From: CAVOKN01 sp963696505
GTDB taxonomy: Bacteria; Pseudomonadota; Gammaproteobacteria; Burkholderiales; Rhodocyclaceae
DNA: 64,000 nucleotides
Direction of reading: 5' to 3'
Assembly: GCA_963696505.1 (NCBI GenBank)
Contig: CAVOKN010000030.1
Location: 79,026-143,025 of the forward strand
Positions 9,493 to 18,289 of the stretch are shown piece after piece. The notes under the pieces are model-generated. The model was not told the origin of the DNA, ran no database searches, and saw nothing but the letters and a program-made list of their open reading frames with translations. How positions within the stretch are numbered: the first letter of the stretch is position 1; every line of letters begins with the position of its first letter. Made by a program: the position numbers and the translations under genes.

Positions 9493-9750
9493 ATGACCAT
9501 TATTGCCATCAGCGTGTCCGAGTTCAAGGCGCATTGCCTCGACATGATCCGCCAGGTCGAGCAGGCCGGCGCCGCGGTCGATCTGACTCGGCGCGGCAAG
9601 GTGGTGGCGCGCCTGGTGCCGACCGCTCCTGCCACCCAGGGAACGCCGACCTGGCTGCGCTTGCGCGGCCGCGGCAGGCTTGCCGCGCAGCCCGGCGAGT
9701 CGGTCCTCGACGCCGCAGACTTCGACGCCTTGCGCGGCGGCGGCGCGTGA
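9493..9750 (+). CDS. Phd/YefM-type antitoxin
   Basis: Antidote that binds and neutralises the PIN toxin encoded by the overlapping next gene and likely represses the operon. The 85-residue product begins MTIIAISVSEFKAHCLDMIR, which matches the Phd/YefM N-terminal DNA-binding fold with its vsefk..l..ll.eve pattern, followed by a basic strand DLTRRGKVVARLVP. An earlier ATG seven codons upstream would add MTIRVRE. Its stop shares bases with the toxin's GTG start, giving tight coupling. Confidence 0.82.
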   Translation: MTIIAISVSEFKAHCLDMIRQVEQAGAAVDLTRRGKVVARLVPTAPATQGTPTWLRLRGRGRLAAQPGESVLDAADFDALRGGGA

Positions 9751-10157
9751 AGCCGCCGCTGCTTCTCGACACCCACATCTGGCTGTGGTGGCTGCTCGGC
9801 CAGCCCGAGCTTGCGTCGCGCGAGCGTGAGGCGCTGGATGCGCTGGCCTCCGCAGGCACGCCGCCGGGGCTTTCCGCCATCAGTCTGTGGGAAGCGCAGA
9901 TGCTCACCGGCAAGGGACGCCTCGAACTCGACAGCCCGCTCACCCACTGGCTGCCCGTGGCGGGCGCCCCCGAAACCGTGACCCTGCTACCTCTGGACGT
10001 CGACGTGATACTCGCGCTCGACGGCTTGCCCAAGAGCTTTCACGGCGACCCCGCCGACCGCATCATCGTCGCCACGGCACGCGCCCACGCCATCCCGCTG
10101 CTGACACGGGACACCAACATCCGCCGTTCGAGGGCGGCCAAGTCCTGGCATCCGTAA
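9747..10157 (+). CDS. PIN-domain toxin (VapC-like ribonuclease)
   Basis: A probable RNase toxin of a type II TA pair. The start is a GTG overlapping the antitoxin stop (GTGA). The 136-residue product opens with LLLDTHIWLWW, the D(T)H motif of PIN domains, has AISLWEAQML with a conserved Glu, and later GDPADRIIVATARAHAIPLLTRD with the last catalytic Asp residues. All four usual acidic positions seem present, so the enzyme is probably active. The module lies between ppc and the response regulator, a spot with no other accessory genes. Confidence 0.88.
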   Translation: MKPPLLLDTHIWLWWLLGQPELASREREALDALASAGTPPGLSAISLWEAQMLTGKGRLELDSPLTHWLPVAGAPETVTLLPLDVDVILALDGLPKSFHGDPADRIIVATARAHAIPLLTRDTNIRRSRAAKSWHP

Positions 10158-10224
10158 TCCGGTGCAGTACGGAACGTCACGAGCGTGGGGTGGAAAAGCG
10201 CAGCACCTTCCGCCGAACACCGCC

Positions 10225-10993
10225 TCACTTCTCCCCCAGCACCGCGCGCAACTGCGACCACTGGCGCCGGCTCACCGGCAGCTTTTCGGGATGGCCCTTG
10301 AGCAGGACCAGCCAGTGGCCTTCTCCCTCGTCGTCGTGGGCGCGCTCGAAGCCTGCGACCGCGGCACGAGCCACCAGGCAGTTGCGGTGCACCCGCAGAA
10401 AGCGCTGGGGATACTCCTGCTCGAGTTGGGTCAGCGATTCCTCCAGCAGGTATTCCCGCTCCCGGGTACGGGCGGTGACGTACTTGAGCTCGGCCCTGAG
10501 ATAGACGACGTCGCCGATGGGGATCAGCAGGATGCGGCCGCGCTCGCTGCACGCCAGGTGCTTGCGTCCTTCCGTCGCGATGCTTCTCCAACACCTCCGG
10601 CGCCAGCGCCGAGCGCTGACGCGCCCTGACGAGCGCATCCCTGAGGCGCTGCGCCCGCACCGGCTTGAGCAGGTAGTCGACGGCGTTGAGATCGAAGGCC
10701 TGCACCGCGTACTGATCGTAGGCGGTGACAAAGATCACCCTGGGCCGCTGCGGCAGTCGCGCGAGATGCCGGGCGAGTTCGATGCCATCCATCTCCGGCA
10801 TGCGAATGTCCACCAGGATGACCTCGGGCATGTCCTCGGCAGAATCGCCCAGCTCGGCAAGCGCCGCCGCACCGTTTTCCGCTTCGCCCACCACCCGGTT
10901 CGGCAGCTCGGCTTCCAGGTCGGCCAACAGCACCCGCAGCCGGCTGCGGGCCGGCGCCTCGTCATCCACGATGAATACGCGCAGCGCGTCCAT
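10225..10993 (-). pseudogene. LytTR-type response regulator (AlgR-like), one frameshift
   Basis: Partner of the upstream histidine kinase. The N-terminal half is a receiver domain (FIVDDEAPARSRLRVLLA, VILVDIRMPEMDG with the phospho-Asp, FVTAYDQYAVQAF, LLKPV). The C-terminal half, in another frame, is a LytTR DNA-binding domain (ILLIPIGDVVYLRAELKYVT, LRVHRNCLVARAAV). Reading shifts by one base near 10,568-10,574, around the run of two A and two G in GACGGAAGGACGCAAG; removing one base there restores a 256-residue protein. A GTG one codon earlier is an alternative start. It may be an inactive allele or a sequencing error; both domains are otherwise well conserved, favouring error or recent mutation. 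Confidence 0.85.
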
Positions 10994-12012
10994 CACCCGT
11001 TCCCGCGACGGTAAGGGAGACGGATGCGCACCCGGTACTCGCCACCCACGACCGAGGTGTCGATGCGCGCCTCGAGGTCGAAGAACAGCGTCAGGCGCTC
11101 GCGTATGTTGTTCAGGGCCATGCGGTTGCCGGCGGAATGGCCGCCCTCGTCGAGCCAGGGATTGGTGATGGCGATCAGCACCTCGTCCGCCTTGCGGCCG
11201 ATGGCGATGACGATCCGGCCCACGCCCGCGGCCGGTTCGATGCCGTGATAGACGGCGTTCTCCAGCAGGGGCTGCAGCATCAGCGGCGGCACCAGAGCGT
11301 CCTCAGGGCAGGTTTCCAGGTGCCATTCGACCGCCAGGCGATCGCCGAGTCGCAATCGCTCCAGATCCAGGTACTGGCGGCACAGCTCAAGCTCCTGCGC
11401 CAGCGTGGTCAGCTCCCGGTTCTCCCGCATCAGGACGCGGAACAGGTCGGAAAGCTCCTCCAGCGCCACCTCGGCACGCCGGGGATCGGAACGAATCACG
11501 CCGAGCACCGCGTTGAGGCTGTTGAACAGGAAGTGGGGCCGGATGCGGGCGGTGAGCGCCATCAGCCGCGCCTCCGACACCGCCGGGGAGAAGGCGCGCT
11601 GGCGCAGGCCGAAGTAGAACATCGCCAGCAAGGAACCCAGCGCGGCCCAGGCCAGGATTCGTAGCCACTGCTCCCAGACCATCCCCGTCCCCGCGCCGGC
11701 GAACAGCAGGAACTGGAGGGCGCTGGCCGCTGTCATGGCGGCCAGGACGACCAGGGCAGCGGCGCTCCACGGCCCGACCCGGCCGAAAACCGGCTGCAGC
11801 AGGTAGAGCATGACCAGGGTGGCGATCAGCGGCGGCTCGACCAGCGCGGCCAGTTCCACCGCCTCCTGAGAGAGACGCGACCAGTCGGCGTTGCGGGCGA
11901 ATGCCGCGACCATCCCGAAGGCATTGATCAGGAGGAGCGCGCGCAGCACCACGCCGAGATTGCGGAAATCCGGCACGGCTGGGGCCTTCGGCTTTTGGCT
12001 TATACTCGGCAT
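10993..12012 (-). CDS. LytS/AlgZ-type sensor histidine kinase
   Basis: Membrane sensor kinase of a two-component system. The start MPSISQKPK gives 339 residues with four to five membrane segments in the first 150 residues, then a His_kinase domain whose phospho-acceptor is in ARIRPHFLFNSLNAVLG and an ATP-binding N-box LQPLLENAVYHGIEP. It ends in a TGATG overlap with the response regulator. In Pseudomonas the equivalent AlgZ-AlgR pair also lies beside argH and hemCD, so this is an old conserved neighbourhood. What it senses cannot be told from sequence. Confidence 0.9.
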   Translation of the reverse strand: MPSISQKPKAPAVPDFRNLGVVLRALLLINAFGMVAAFARNADWSRLSQEAVELAALVEPPLIATLVMLYLLQPVFGRVGPWSAAALVVLAAMTAASALQFLLFAGAGTGMVWEQWLRILAWAALGSLLAMFYFGLRQRAFSPAVSEARLMALTARIRPHFLFNSLNAVLGVIRSDPRRAEVALEELSDLFRVLMRENRELTTLAQELELCRQYLDLERLRLGDRLAVEWHLETCPEDALVPPLMLQPLLENAVYHGIEPAAGVGRIVIAIGRKADEVLIAITNPWLDEGGHSAGNRMALNNIRERLTLFFDLEARIDTSVVGGEYRVRIRLPYRRGNG

Positions 12013-12071
12013 TCTCTCCGGCGCGGCACGCCGTCTTCGCCGCCGCGCGAACATCCAAGCGACGCCCGATT

Positions 12072-13487
12072 ATGACAGATCGTCCCGCCCCCAAGGATGG
12101 GCAGCCCGATGCGACCCAGGCAGCATGGTCCGGCCGCTTCAGCGAGCCGGTCGCCGAACTGGTCAAGCGCTACACGGCGTCGGTGAATTTCGACCGGCGC
12201 CTCGCGCCGCATGACATCCGCGGCTCGCTGGCCCACGCGCGCATGCTCGCCCGGCAGGGCATCATCCCCCACGACGACCTGGCGGCGATCGAGCGCGGCA
12301 TGGCGACGATACGCGACGAGATCGAGCGCGGCGAGTTCCTCTGGAAGCTCGACGACGAGGACGTCCATCTCAACATCGAGAAGCGCCTGACGGCTCTGGT
12401 CGGCGACGCCGGCAAGCGGCTGCACACCGGGCGCTCGCGCAACGACCAAGTGGCGACCGACATCCGTCTCTGGCTGCGCGACGCGACCGACGAGATCGTG
12501 GCCTTGCTGCGCGAATTCCAGGCAAGACTGCTCGATCTCGCTGAGCAGCACACCGACACCGCCATGCCCGGCTTCACCCACCTCCAGGTGGCGCAGCCGG
12601 TGACCTTCGGCCACCACCTGCTCGCCTACTACGAGATGAGCGAGCGCGACCGCACCCGCTTCCTCGACTGCCGCAAGCGTCTCAACCGCCTGCCGCTGGG
12701 GGCGGCGGCGCTGGCGGGCACGTCCTACCCCATCGACCGGGAATCGGTCGCGCGGGACCTGGACTTCGACGGCGTGTGCGAGAACTCGCTGGACGCGGTG
12801 TCCGACCGCGACTTCGCCATCGAATTCGCCGCCTGCTGCGCGCTGACTTTGACGCACCTCTCGCGCCTGTCGGAAGAGCTGATCCTGTGGATGAACCCGG
12901 CGCTGGGTTTCATCAACCTCGCCGATCGCTTCTGCACCGGCTCCAGCATCATGCCGCAGAAGAAGAACCCGGACGTGCCGGAACTTGCCCGCGGCAAGAC
13001 CGGGCGCGTCAATGGCCACCTGATCGCGCTGCTCACGCTGATGAAGGGCCAGCCGCTGGCCTACAACAAGGACAACCAGGAGGACAAGGAGCCGCTGTTT
13101 GACGCCGCCGACACGGTGCGCGACACGCTGGCGATCTTCGCCGATATGATGGGCGGCATCCGGGTGCGCCCCGAAGCGATGGCGGCGGCATTGACCCGCG
13201 GCTACGCCACCGCCACCGACCTCGCCGACTACCTGGTGAAGAAGGGCCTGCCCTTCCGCGACGCCCACGAGGCGGTGGCGCGCGCCGTGCGGGAAGCCGA
13301 GCGCCGCGGCTGCGACCTCGCCGCCCTGTCCCTGAGCGAGCTGCAGCAGTTTGCGCCTGGCATAGAGGGCGACGTGTTCGGCGTGCTGACGGTCGAAGGC
13401 TCGCTCGCCAGTCGCGATCACATCGGCGGCACCGCGCCGCAGCAGGTACGGGCAGCGATCGCCCGCGCCCGCGCCCGGATCGGCTGA
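12072..13487 (+). CDS. argH: Argininosuccinate lyase
   Basis: Splits argininosuccinate to arginine and fumarate, the last step of arginine synthesis. The 471-residue protein carries the fumarase/ASL superfamily signature GSSIMPQKKNPD and the N-terminal WSGRFSEPVAELVKRYTASV. Also present are HTGRSRNDQVATD and GFTHLQVAQPVTFGHH. It is divergent from the histidine kinase with 59 bases between starts, so both promoters share this gap. The next gene follows after two bases. Confidence 0.98.
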   Translation: MTDRPAPKDGQPDATQAAWSGRFSEPVAELVKRYTASVNFDRRLAPHDIRGSLAHARMLARQGIIPHDDLAAIERGMATIRDEIERGEFLWKLDDEDVHLNIEKRLTALVGDAGKRLHTGRSRNDQVATDIRLWLRDATDEIVALLREFQARLLDLAEQHTDTAMPGFTHLQVAQPVTFGHHLLAYYEMSERDRTRFLDCRKRLNRLPLGAAALAGTSYPIDRESVARDLDFDGVCENSLDAVSDRDFAIEFAACCALTLTHLSRLSEELILWMNPALGFINLADRFCTGSSIMPQKKNPDVPELARGKTGRVNGHLIALLTLMKGQPLAYNKDNQEDKEPLFDAADTVRDTLAIFADMMGGIRVRPEAMAAALTRGYATATDLADYLVKKGLPFRDAHEAVARAVREAERRGCDLAALSLSELQQFAPGIEGDVFGVLTVEGSLASRDHIGGTAPQQVRAAIARARARIG

Positions 13488-13489
13488 AC

Positions 13490-14797
13490 GTGTCCCTCGG
13501 CCTGCCTCCCCCGCAGCGCATCGGCAAGTACGAGATCCGCGGCAAGCTCGGCGAAGGCGCCACCTCGACCGTGTTCCTCGGCTTCGATCCCTTCGCCGGG
13601 CGCGAGGTGGCGATCAAGTCCGTCTTCCCGGAAGTGCTGCGCGACGCGTTCTACGGCCGCATGTACCGCCACCTGCTGCTCAACGAGGCCTCGCTGGTGG
13701 GCAAGCTGCAGCATCCCCACATCGTCCAGATCTACGACGCCGTGGTCGATGCGGAAGGCGGCTACATCGTCATGGAGTACGTCGCCGGCGGAACGCTGGA
13801 GCGCTTCTGCAACCCCGAATCGCTGCTCAACCTGGACCGCCTGGTGGAGATCGTCTTCAAGTGCACCCGGGCGCTGGACTATGCCTGCCGCATGGGCATC
13901 ACCCACCGCGACATCAAACCGGCCAACATCCTGCTCACCGGCCGCGACGACGTGGGCGGCGACATCAAGATTTCGGACTTCGGCTCGGCGCTGATGAGCA
14001 GTTCCGACCAGACGCAGGTCGCCAACGTCGGTTCGCCGGCCTACATGTCGCCGCAGCAGGTGCGCGAGATGCCTCTGACCCACCAGACCGACATCTATTC
14101 CCTCGGCGTGGTGATGTACCAGTTGCTCACCGGGCGGCTGCCCTTCGAGGCGACCAACAACTACAGCATGATCTACCAGATCTGCCACAGCGAGCCGGCG
14201 CCGCCATCCCAGTTCCGCACCGGGGTCCCGCCCGGCCTGGAGGCCATCGTGGCGCGGGCGATGCACAAGGATCTGGAGAAGCGCTATGCCAATTGGGAGG
14301 CTTTCTCCCACGACCTGGCGCAGGCCTTCCGCAACCGCCAACTCAATGTGCGCGCCGAGGACTACTCGGACAGCGAGAAGTTCGAGACGCTGCGCGGGCT
14401 GCCCTTCTTCCGTGAGTTCAGCGACGTTGAGATCTGGGAGGCGGTGCGCTTCTCCGGCTGGCAGCAGGTGTCGCCCGGAACGGTGATCATGAAGGAAGGC
14501 GAACCGGGGGGCTTCTTCTGCTTCCTCGCCGAGGGCGAACTGCGGGTCGACAAGCGCGGTCGCCGGCTCAACACCCTGGTCGCCGGCGACTGCTTCGGCG
14601 AAATGGCGGTGATCGGCCGCAAGCTCGGCAGCCGCAACGCCGACGTGATCGCCACCTCCGACGCGCGCATCATCACCATCGGCGCCGACGCGCTGCTGCG
14701 CTCCTCGCCGGGTTGCCGCATGCACTTCTACGCCGCCTTCCTGGAGGTTCTTGCCCGCCGGCTGGCCATGGCCAATTCCCGCCTCGCGGGCGGGTAG
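13490..14797 (+). CDS. Ser/Thr protein kinase fused to a cyclic-nucleotide-binding domain
   Basis: A Hanks-type kinase of 435 residues, GTG start, two bases after argH. The catalytic domain (about residues 12-275) has the glycine loop GKLGEGATSTVF, the lysine in VAIKSV, the catalytic loop HRDIKPANIL, the DFGSA metal site and SPAYMSPQQ in place of APE. After a linker, residues 300-430 form a CAP_ED-like domain: FSGWQQVSPGTVIMKEGEPG, LAEGELRV, GDCFGEMAVIG. It has no membrane segment. The architecture suggests kinase activity tuned by a nucleotide ligand, but the ligand and targets are unknown. Cotranscription with argH and the fructosamine kinase is likely. Confidence 0.9.
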   Translation: MSLGLPPPQRIGKYEIRGKLGEGATSTVFLGFDPFAGREVAIKSVFPEVLRDAFYGRMYRHLLLNEASLVGKLQHPHIVQIYDAVVDAEGGYIVMEYVAGGTLERFCNPESLLNLDRLVEIVFKCTRALDYACRMGITHRDIKPANILLTGRDDVGGDIKISDFGSALMSSSDQTQVANVGSPAYMSPQQVREMPLTHQTDIYSLGVVMYQLLTGRLPFEATNNYSMIYQICHSEPAPPSQFRTGVPPGLEAIVARAMHKDLEKRYANWEAFSHDLAQAFRNRQLNVRAEDYSDSEKFETLRGLPFFREFSDVEIWEAVRFSGWQQVSPGTVIMKEGEPGGFFCFLAEGELRVDKRGRRLNTLVAGDCFGEMAVIGRKLGSRNADVIATSDARIITIGADALLRSSPGCRMHFYAAFLEVLARRLAMANSRLAGG

Positions 14798-14800
14798 CCG

Positions 14801-15694
14801 ATGCGCACCGGTGACGCCCTGACCGCGGCGCTGTGTCAGGCGATAGGCACTGCCACGGGACTGACTTTCAGCGCCCACACCGTGCAAGCGGTGGGAGGCG
14901 GCTGCATCCACCGCGCGCTGGCCCTGTCCGACGGCTCCCGGCGCTACTTCGCCAAGTGCAACGACGCCCGTGCCGCAGCGATGTTCGAAGCCGAGGCCGA
15001 CGGGCTGCGAGCACTTGCCGCCTGCGGCGCGATCCGCGTGCCCGGCGTCGTCGCCCGCGGCAGTGCGGCGGGCCACAGTTTCCTGGTGCTGGAACACTAC
15101 GAACTCGGCGGCAGCGGCGACGGGCGCGCGCTGGGGCGGGGACTCGCTGCCATGCATCGCTGCCCGGGTCCGCATTTCGGCTGGCCGCGGGACAACTACA
15201 TCGGCGCCACCGAGCAGCGCAACGCGCCGGCCGAGGACTGGCCCCGGTTCTACGCCACGCAACGACTCGCCCCCCAACTCGACTGGGCGCGGGCGAAGGG
15301 CTGCAGCCGCCGGCTCTACGACGAAGGGATGAAGCTGGCGCAGCGCGCGGGGGATTTCTTCGCCGCCTACTCGCCCCGGCCCAGCCTGCTGCACGGCGAC
15401 CTGTGGGGCGGCAACGCCGACTACCTGAGGGACGGAACGCCGGTGATCTTCGACCCGGCCGTTTACTGGGGCGACCGCGAGGCGGACCTCGCGATGACGG
15501 AACTGTTCGGCGGCTTCGGCGGCCGCTTCATGGCCGCCTACCGCGAGGCCTGGCCCGTGGATTCAGGCTACGGCGTGCGCCGCACCCTCTACAACCTCTA
15601 CCACATCCTCAACCACTTCAATCTGTTCGGCGGCGGCTACGCCGCCCAGGCCGAAGGGATGGTGGAAAGCCTGCTCGCCGAGCTGCGCGGCTGA
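14801..15694 (+). CDS. Fructosamine kinase family protein
   Basis: Likely phosphorylates sugar-amine adducts (fructosamines or ribulosamines) on proteins so that they break down. The 297-residue product matches the FN3K/APH-like fold: VGGGCIHRALALSDGSRRYFAK near the start, the substrate segment FGWPRDNYIGATEQRN, and the catalytic block LLHGDLWGGNADYL followed by IFDPAVYWGDREADLAMTELFGGF. It starts 3 bases after the kinase gene, so argH, the kinase and this gene probably form one operon. Confidence 0.93.
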   Translation: MRTGDALTAALCQAIGTATGLTFSAHTVQAVGGGCIHRALALSDGSRRYFAKCNDARAAAMFEAEADGLRALAACGAIRVPGVVARGSAAGHSFLVLEHYELGGSGDGRALGRGLAAMHRCPGPHFGWPRDNYIGATEQRNAPAEDWPRFYATQRLAPQLDWARAKGCSRRLYDEGMKLAQRAGDFFAAYSPRPSLLHGDLWGGNADYLRDGTPVIFDPAVYWGDREADLAMTELFGGFGGRFMAAYREAWPVDSGYGVRRTLYNLYHILNHFNLFGGGYAAQAEGMVESLLAELRG

Positions 15695-15702
15695 TCACTG
15701 CC

Positions 15703-15761
15703 GTAGGGTGTGCCGTGCGCAGCTTGCGTGGGCCTGGATCGGTGCGCACGGCGCACCCTAC
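15703..15761. repeat. Inverted repeat (REP-like, gtagggtg family)
   Basis: Two 19-base arms, GTAGGGTGTGCCGTGCGCA and TGCGCACGGCGCACCCTAC, pair at 18 of 19 positions around a 21-base centre. They sit between the convergent fructosamine kinase and grxD genes, a typical place for a bidirectional terminator or REP element. Confidence 0.6.
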
Positions 15762-15802
15762 GCCGGGTTATTGCGGCGAGCTTCCCGGTGGGCGCGGCAG
15801 AC

Positions 15803-16126
15803 TCAGTGCGCCGCGACCACGCCTTCCAGCATCTTCACCAGTTCGCCGTTCTGGTACATCTCGCCCATGATGTCGGCGCCGCCGACGAACTGCCCCTTGA
15901 TATAGAGCTGGGGAATCGTCGGCCAACTGGCGTAGTCCTTGATTCCCTGGCGGATGTCGGGGCTCTCCAGCACATTCACCGCCAAGAACTGCCCCACGCC
16001 GCAGGCACGCAGGATCTGCACCGCCTTGGCCGAGAAGCCGCACTGGGGAAACTGGGGCGTGCCCTTCATGTAGAGCACGACGGGATTCGCGGTGACCTGC
16101 TGCCTGATCAATTCCTGAGCGTCCAT
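15803..16126 (-). CDS. grxD: Monothiol glutaredoxin (Grx4 type)
   Basis: Binds and transfers [2Fe-2S] clusters with glutathione and BolA partners. The start MDAQELIRQQVTANPV gives 107 residues, normal for Grx4. Motifs: VLYMKGTPQFPQCGFS, with the single active Cys in CGFS, then the WPTIPQLYIKGQFVGGADIM loop that holds glutathione. Last in the hemA-prfA-prmC-grxD run, a conserved order in Betaproteobacteria. An upstream in-frame codon would add eight residues with no family support. Confidence 0.95.
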   Translation of the reverse strand: MDAQELIRQQVTANPVVLYMKGTPQFPQCGFSAKAVQILRACGVGQFLAVNVLESPDIRQGIKDYASWPTIPQLYIKGQFVGGADIMGEMYQNGELVKMLEGVVAAH

Positions 16127-16188
16127 TTTGACCCCACAATAGTTGAGCAAAAAAGTAGGTTAAGTTTAGGGCGTTCGCGTCAAAGGCG

Positions 16189-16962
16189 TCAAGGCATATG
16201 AGCAGCCACGACCCGCGGCAGGCCGGCCAGGTCCGTTAGCGCCTGCACTTCGACCAAGCCCGCGGCGTGGAACAGCTCCTCCACCCGCGGTCCCTGGTCG
16301 TAGCCGTGCTCCACCGCCAGCGCACCGCCAGGAGTCAGGTGCGCCGGCGCGGCGGAGACGATGGCACGCAGGCTGGCGAGACCGTCGGCGCTGCCGTCGG
16401 TGAGGGCCGCCACCGGTTCGAAGCGCAGGTCGCCCTGGCGCAGGTGCTCGTCATCGGCGGCGACGTAGGGCGGGTTGGCGACGATGAGGTCGAAGCGCGC
16501 GCCCGCGAGCGGCGCGAACCACTCGCCTTGCAGAAAGCGCGCCGTTGCGCCGCGGGTGGCGGAATTGGCGCGAGCGATGTCCAGGGCTTGGGGTGACACA
16601 TCGACTGCCGTGACATCGGCATCGGGGCGCTCCAGCGCCAGAGTCAGCGCCAGGACACCGCTGCCGGTGCCAAGGTCGAGAACCCGCGGCGATGATTTCC
16701 CCTCGATGAGGCCGAGTGCGGCGTCCACCAGCAGTTCGGTTTCAGGCCGCGGAATCAGCACTGCCGGCGTGACACGAAACGAGCGGCCGTAGAACTCGCA
16801 GTGACCGGTGAGGTAGGCAACCGGTTCGCCTGCAGCACGCCTTGCCACCAGCGCCTCGAATCCGGACTGCTCCATTGAGGTGAGCGCCCGCTCCGGGTAC
16901 GCGGCAAGCTGGGCGTGGGACAGCCCGCTCACCTGCTGCAGCAGCAGGCGCGCCTCGCGCAA
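16189..16962 (-). CDS. prmC: Release factor glutamine methyltransferase
   Basis: Methylates the Gln of the GGQ motif in peptide release factors, here surely that of RF1 encoded just upstream. The protein has the class I MTase motif VLDLGTGSGVLALTLA and the diagnostic NPPY in FDLIVANPPYVA, plus the N-terminal-domain motif FYGRSFRVTPAVLIPRPETE. The start is a problem. The listed TTG gives 257 residues and lacks about 15 residues seen in relatives. The frame continues upstream as TFAAALADARRIIP, and a CTG at 17,007 would restore normal length. No in-frame ATG or GTG was found between prfA and here. Confidence 0.9.
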   Translation of the reverse strand: MREARLLLQQVSGLSHAQLAAYPERALTSMEQSGFEALVARRAAGEPVAYLTGHCEFYGRSFRVTPAVLIPRPETELLVDAALGLIEGKSSPRVLDLGTGSGVLALTLALERPDADVTAVDVSPQALDIARANSATRGATARFLQGEWFAPLAGARFDLIVANPPYVAADDEHLRQGDLRFEPVAALTDGSADGLASLRAIVSAAPAHLTPGGALAVEHGYDQGPRVEELFHAAGLVEVQALTDLAGLPRVVAAHMP

Positions 16963-17146
16963 CGGGATGATGCGCCGCGCATCGGCCAGCGCCGCGGCGA
17001 AAGTCAGTCCCTGGAGAGCGCCTCGCTGCGCGGGATTCAGGCCGCCTCCGTGGTGCCGGGGGTATTCAAACGGGCGGCGGGTCGGCGCCTCGCGGCGCTC
17101 ACATTGCCGTCGATCCGCGCTGGCGCGGGGCCCCTCGCCGGGTGGC

Positions 17147-18235
17147 TCACGCCGCCGTTTCTTCCGCCAGCGCCGCGAGCTGCTCGGCCTGGTGCGCCGC
17201 GGCCAACCCGCCGGTCAGCTCGTCCAGGTCGCCGTCCATGATCTGGTCGATCTTGTAGAGCGTGAGATTGATGCGGTGGTCGGTCACCCGGCCCTGGGGG
17301 AAGTTGTAGGTGCGGATGCGCTCGGAGCGGTCGCCGCTGCCGATCAGGCTCTTGCGGGTGGACGCGATCTTCGCCTGCTGCTCCCGCGTCTGGGCGTCGC
17401 GGATGCGCGCCGCCAGCACCGACAGCGCCTGCGCCTTGTTGCGGTGCTGGGAGCGGTCGTCCTGGCATTCGACGACGATGCCGGTCGGCAGGTGGGTGAT
17501 GCGCACCGCCGAGTCGGTCTTGTTGATGTGCTGACCGCCGGCGCCGCTGGCGCGGTAGGTGTCGATGCGGATCTCGGCCGGGTTGATGACCACGTCGGCC
17601 ATGTCGTCCGCCTCGGGCATCACGGCCACGGTGCAGGCCGAGGTGTGGATGCGGCCCTGGGCCTCGGTGGCGGGAACGCGCTGCACGCGGTGGCCGCCGG
17701 ACTCGAATTTGAGCTTCGAGTAGGCACCCGCCCCGATCACCTTGGCGATCACTTCCTTGTAGCCGCCCAGGTCGGAGTCGCTCGCCGACACCACTTCCAC
17801 CTTCCAGCGCTGGCGCTCGGCATAGCGCGTGTACATGCGGAACAGGTCGCCGACGAACAGCGCCGACTCGTCGCCGCCAGTGCCGGCGCGGATCTCCAAG
17901 AACAGGTTGCGTTCGTCATTGGGATCGCGCGGCAGCAGGGCCGTCTGAAGCTCGACTTCCAGTTGCTCGATGCGGGCACGGCAGTCGTCGATCTCGGCCT
18001 GCGCCAGATCCTTCATTTCCGGGTCGGCCAGCATCTGGCGGGCCAAGGCGATGTCCTCGGCCGCTTTGCGGTGGGCGGCATAGAGCGCCACCACCGGACC
18101 GATCTCGGCATGCTCGCGGCTCAAGCGGCGGTAGCTGTCCATGTCGCGGGTGGCGTCTTCCGCGGCCAACGTGGCGTCGATCTCGGCCAGGCGCCCTTCC
18201 AGGTGTTCGAGTTTGTCGCGGATGCTCGGGATCAT
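17147..18235 (-). CDS. prfA: Peptide chain release factor 1
   Basis: Reads UAA and UAG stop codons and releases the finished peptide. The 362-residue length is typical. The stop-codon-reading tripeptide PAT is in VQRVPATEAQGRIHTS, and the catalytic GGQ lies in ASGAGGQHINKTDSAVR. It follows hemA by 54 bases and precedes prmC, whose product methylates this GGQ, so the enzyme and its substrate are made together. Confidence 0.98.
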   Translation of the reverse strand: MIPSIRDKLEHLEGRLAEIDATLAAEDATRDMDSYRRLSREHAEIGPVVALYAAHRKAAEDIALARQMLADPEMKDLAQAEIDDCRARIEQLEVELQTALLPRDPNDERNLFLEIRAGTGGDESALFVGDLFRMYTRYAERQRWKVEVVSASDSDLGGYKEVIAKVIGAGAYSKLKFESGGHRVQRVPATEAQGRIHTSACTVAVMPEADDMADVVINPAEIRIDTYRASGAGGQHINKTDSAVRITHLPTGIVVECQDDRSQHRNKAQALSVLAARIRDAQTREQQAKIASTRKSLIGSGDRSERIRTYNFPQGRVTDHRINLTLYKIDQIMDGDLDELTGGLAAAHQAEQLAALAEETAA

Positions 18236-18289
18236 GGGGCGAAGGCAAGGCGCAGCCGCGCCACTAACGCGGGCCGCTGGGCAGGTCGG

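Noticed and set aside
13418..15394. A 658-codon minus-strand open frame opposite the Ser/Thr kinase and fructosamine kinase
   Set aside because: Shadow of two well-supported plus-strand genes; Gly/Arg/Val/His-rich composition typical of GC-rich antisense frames.
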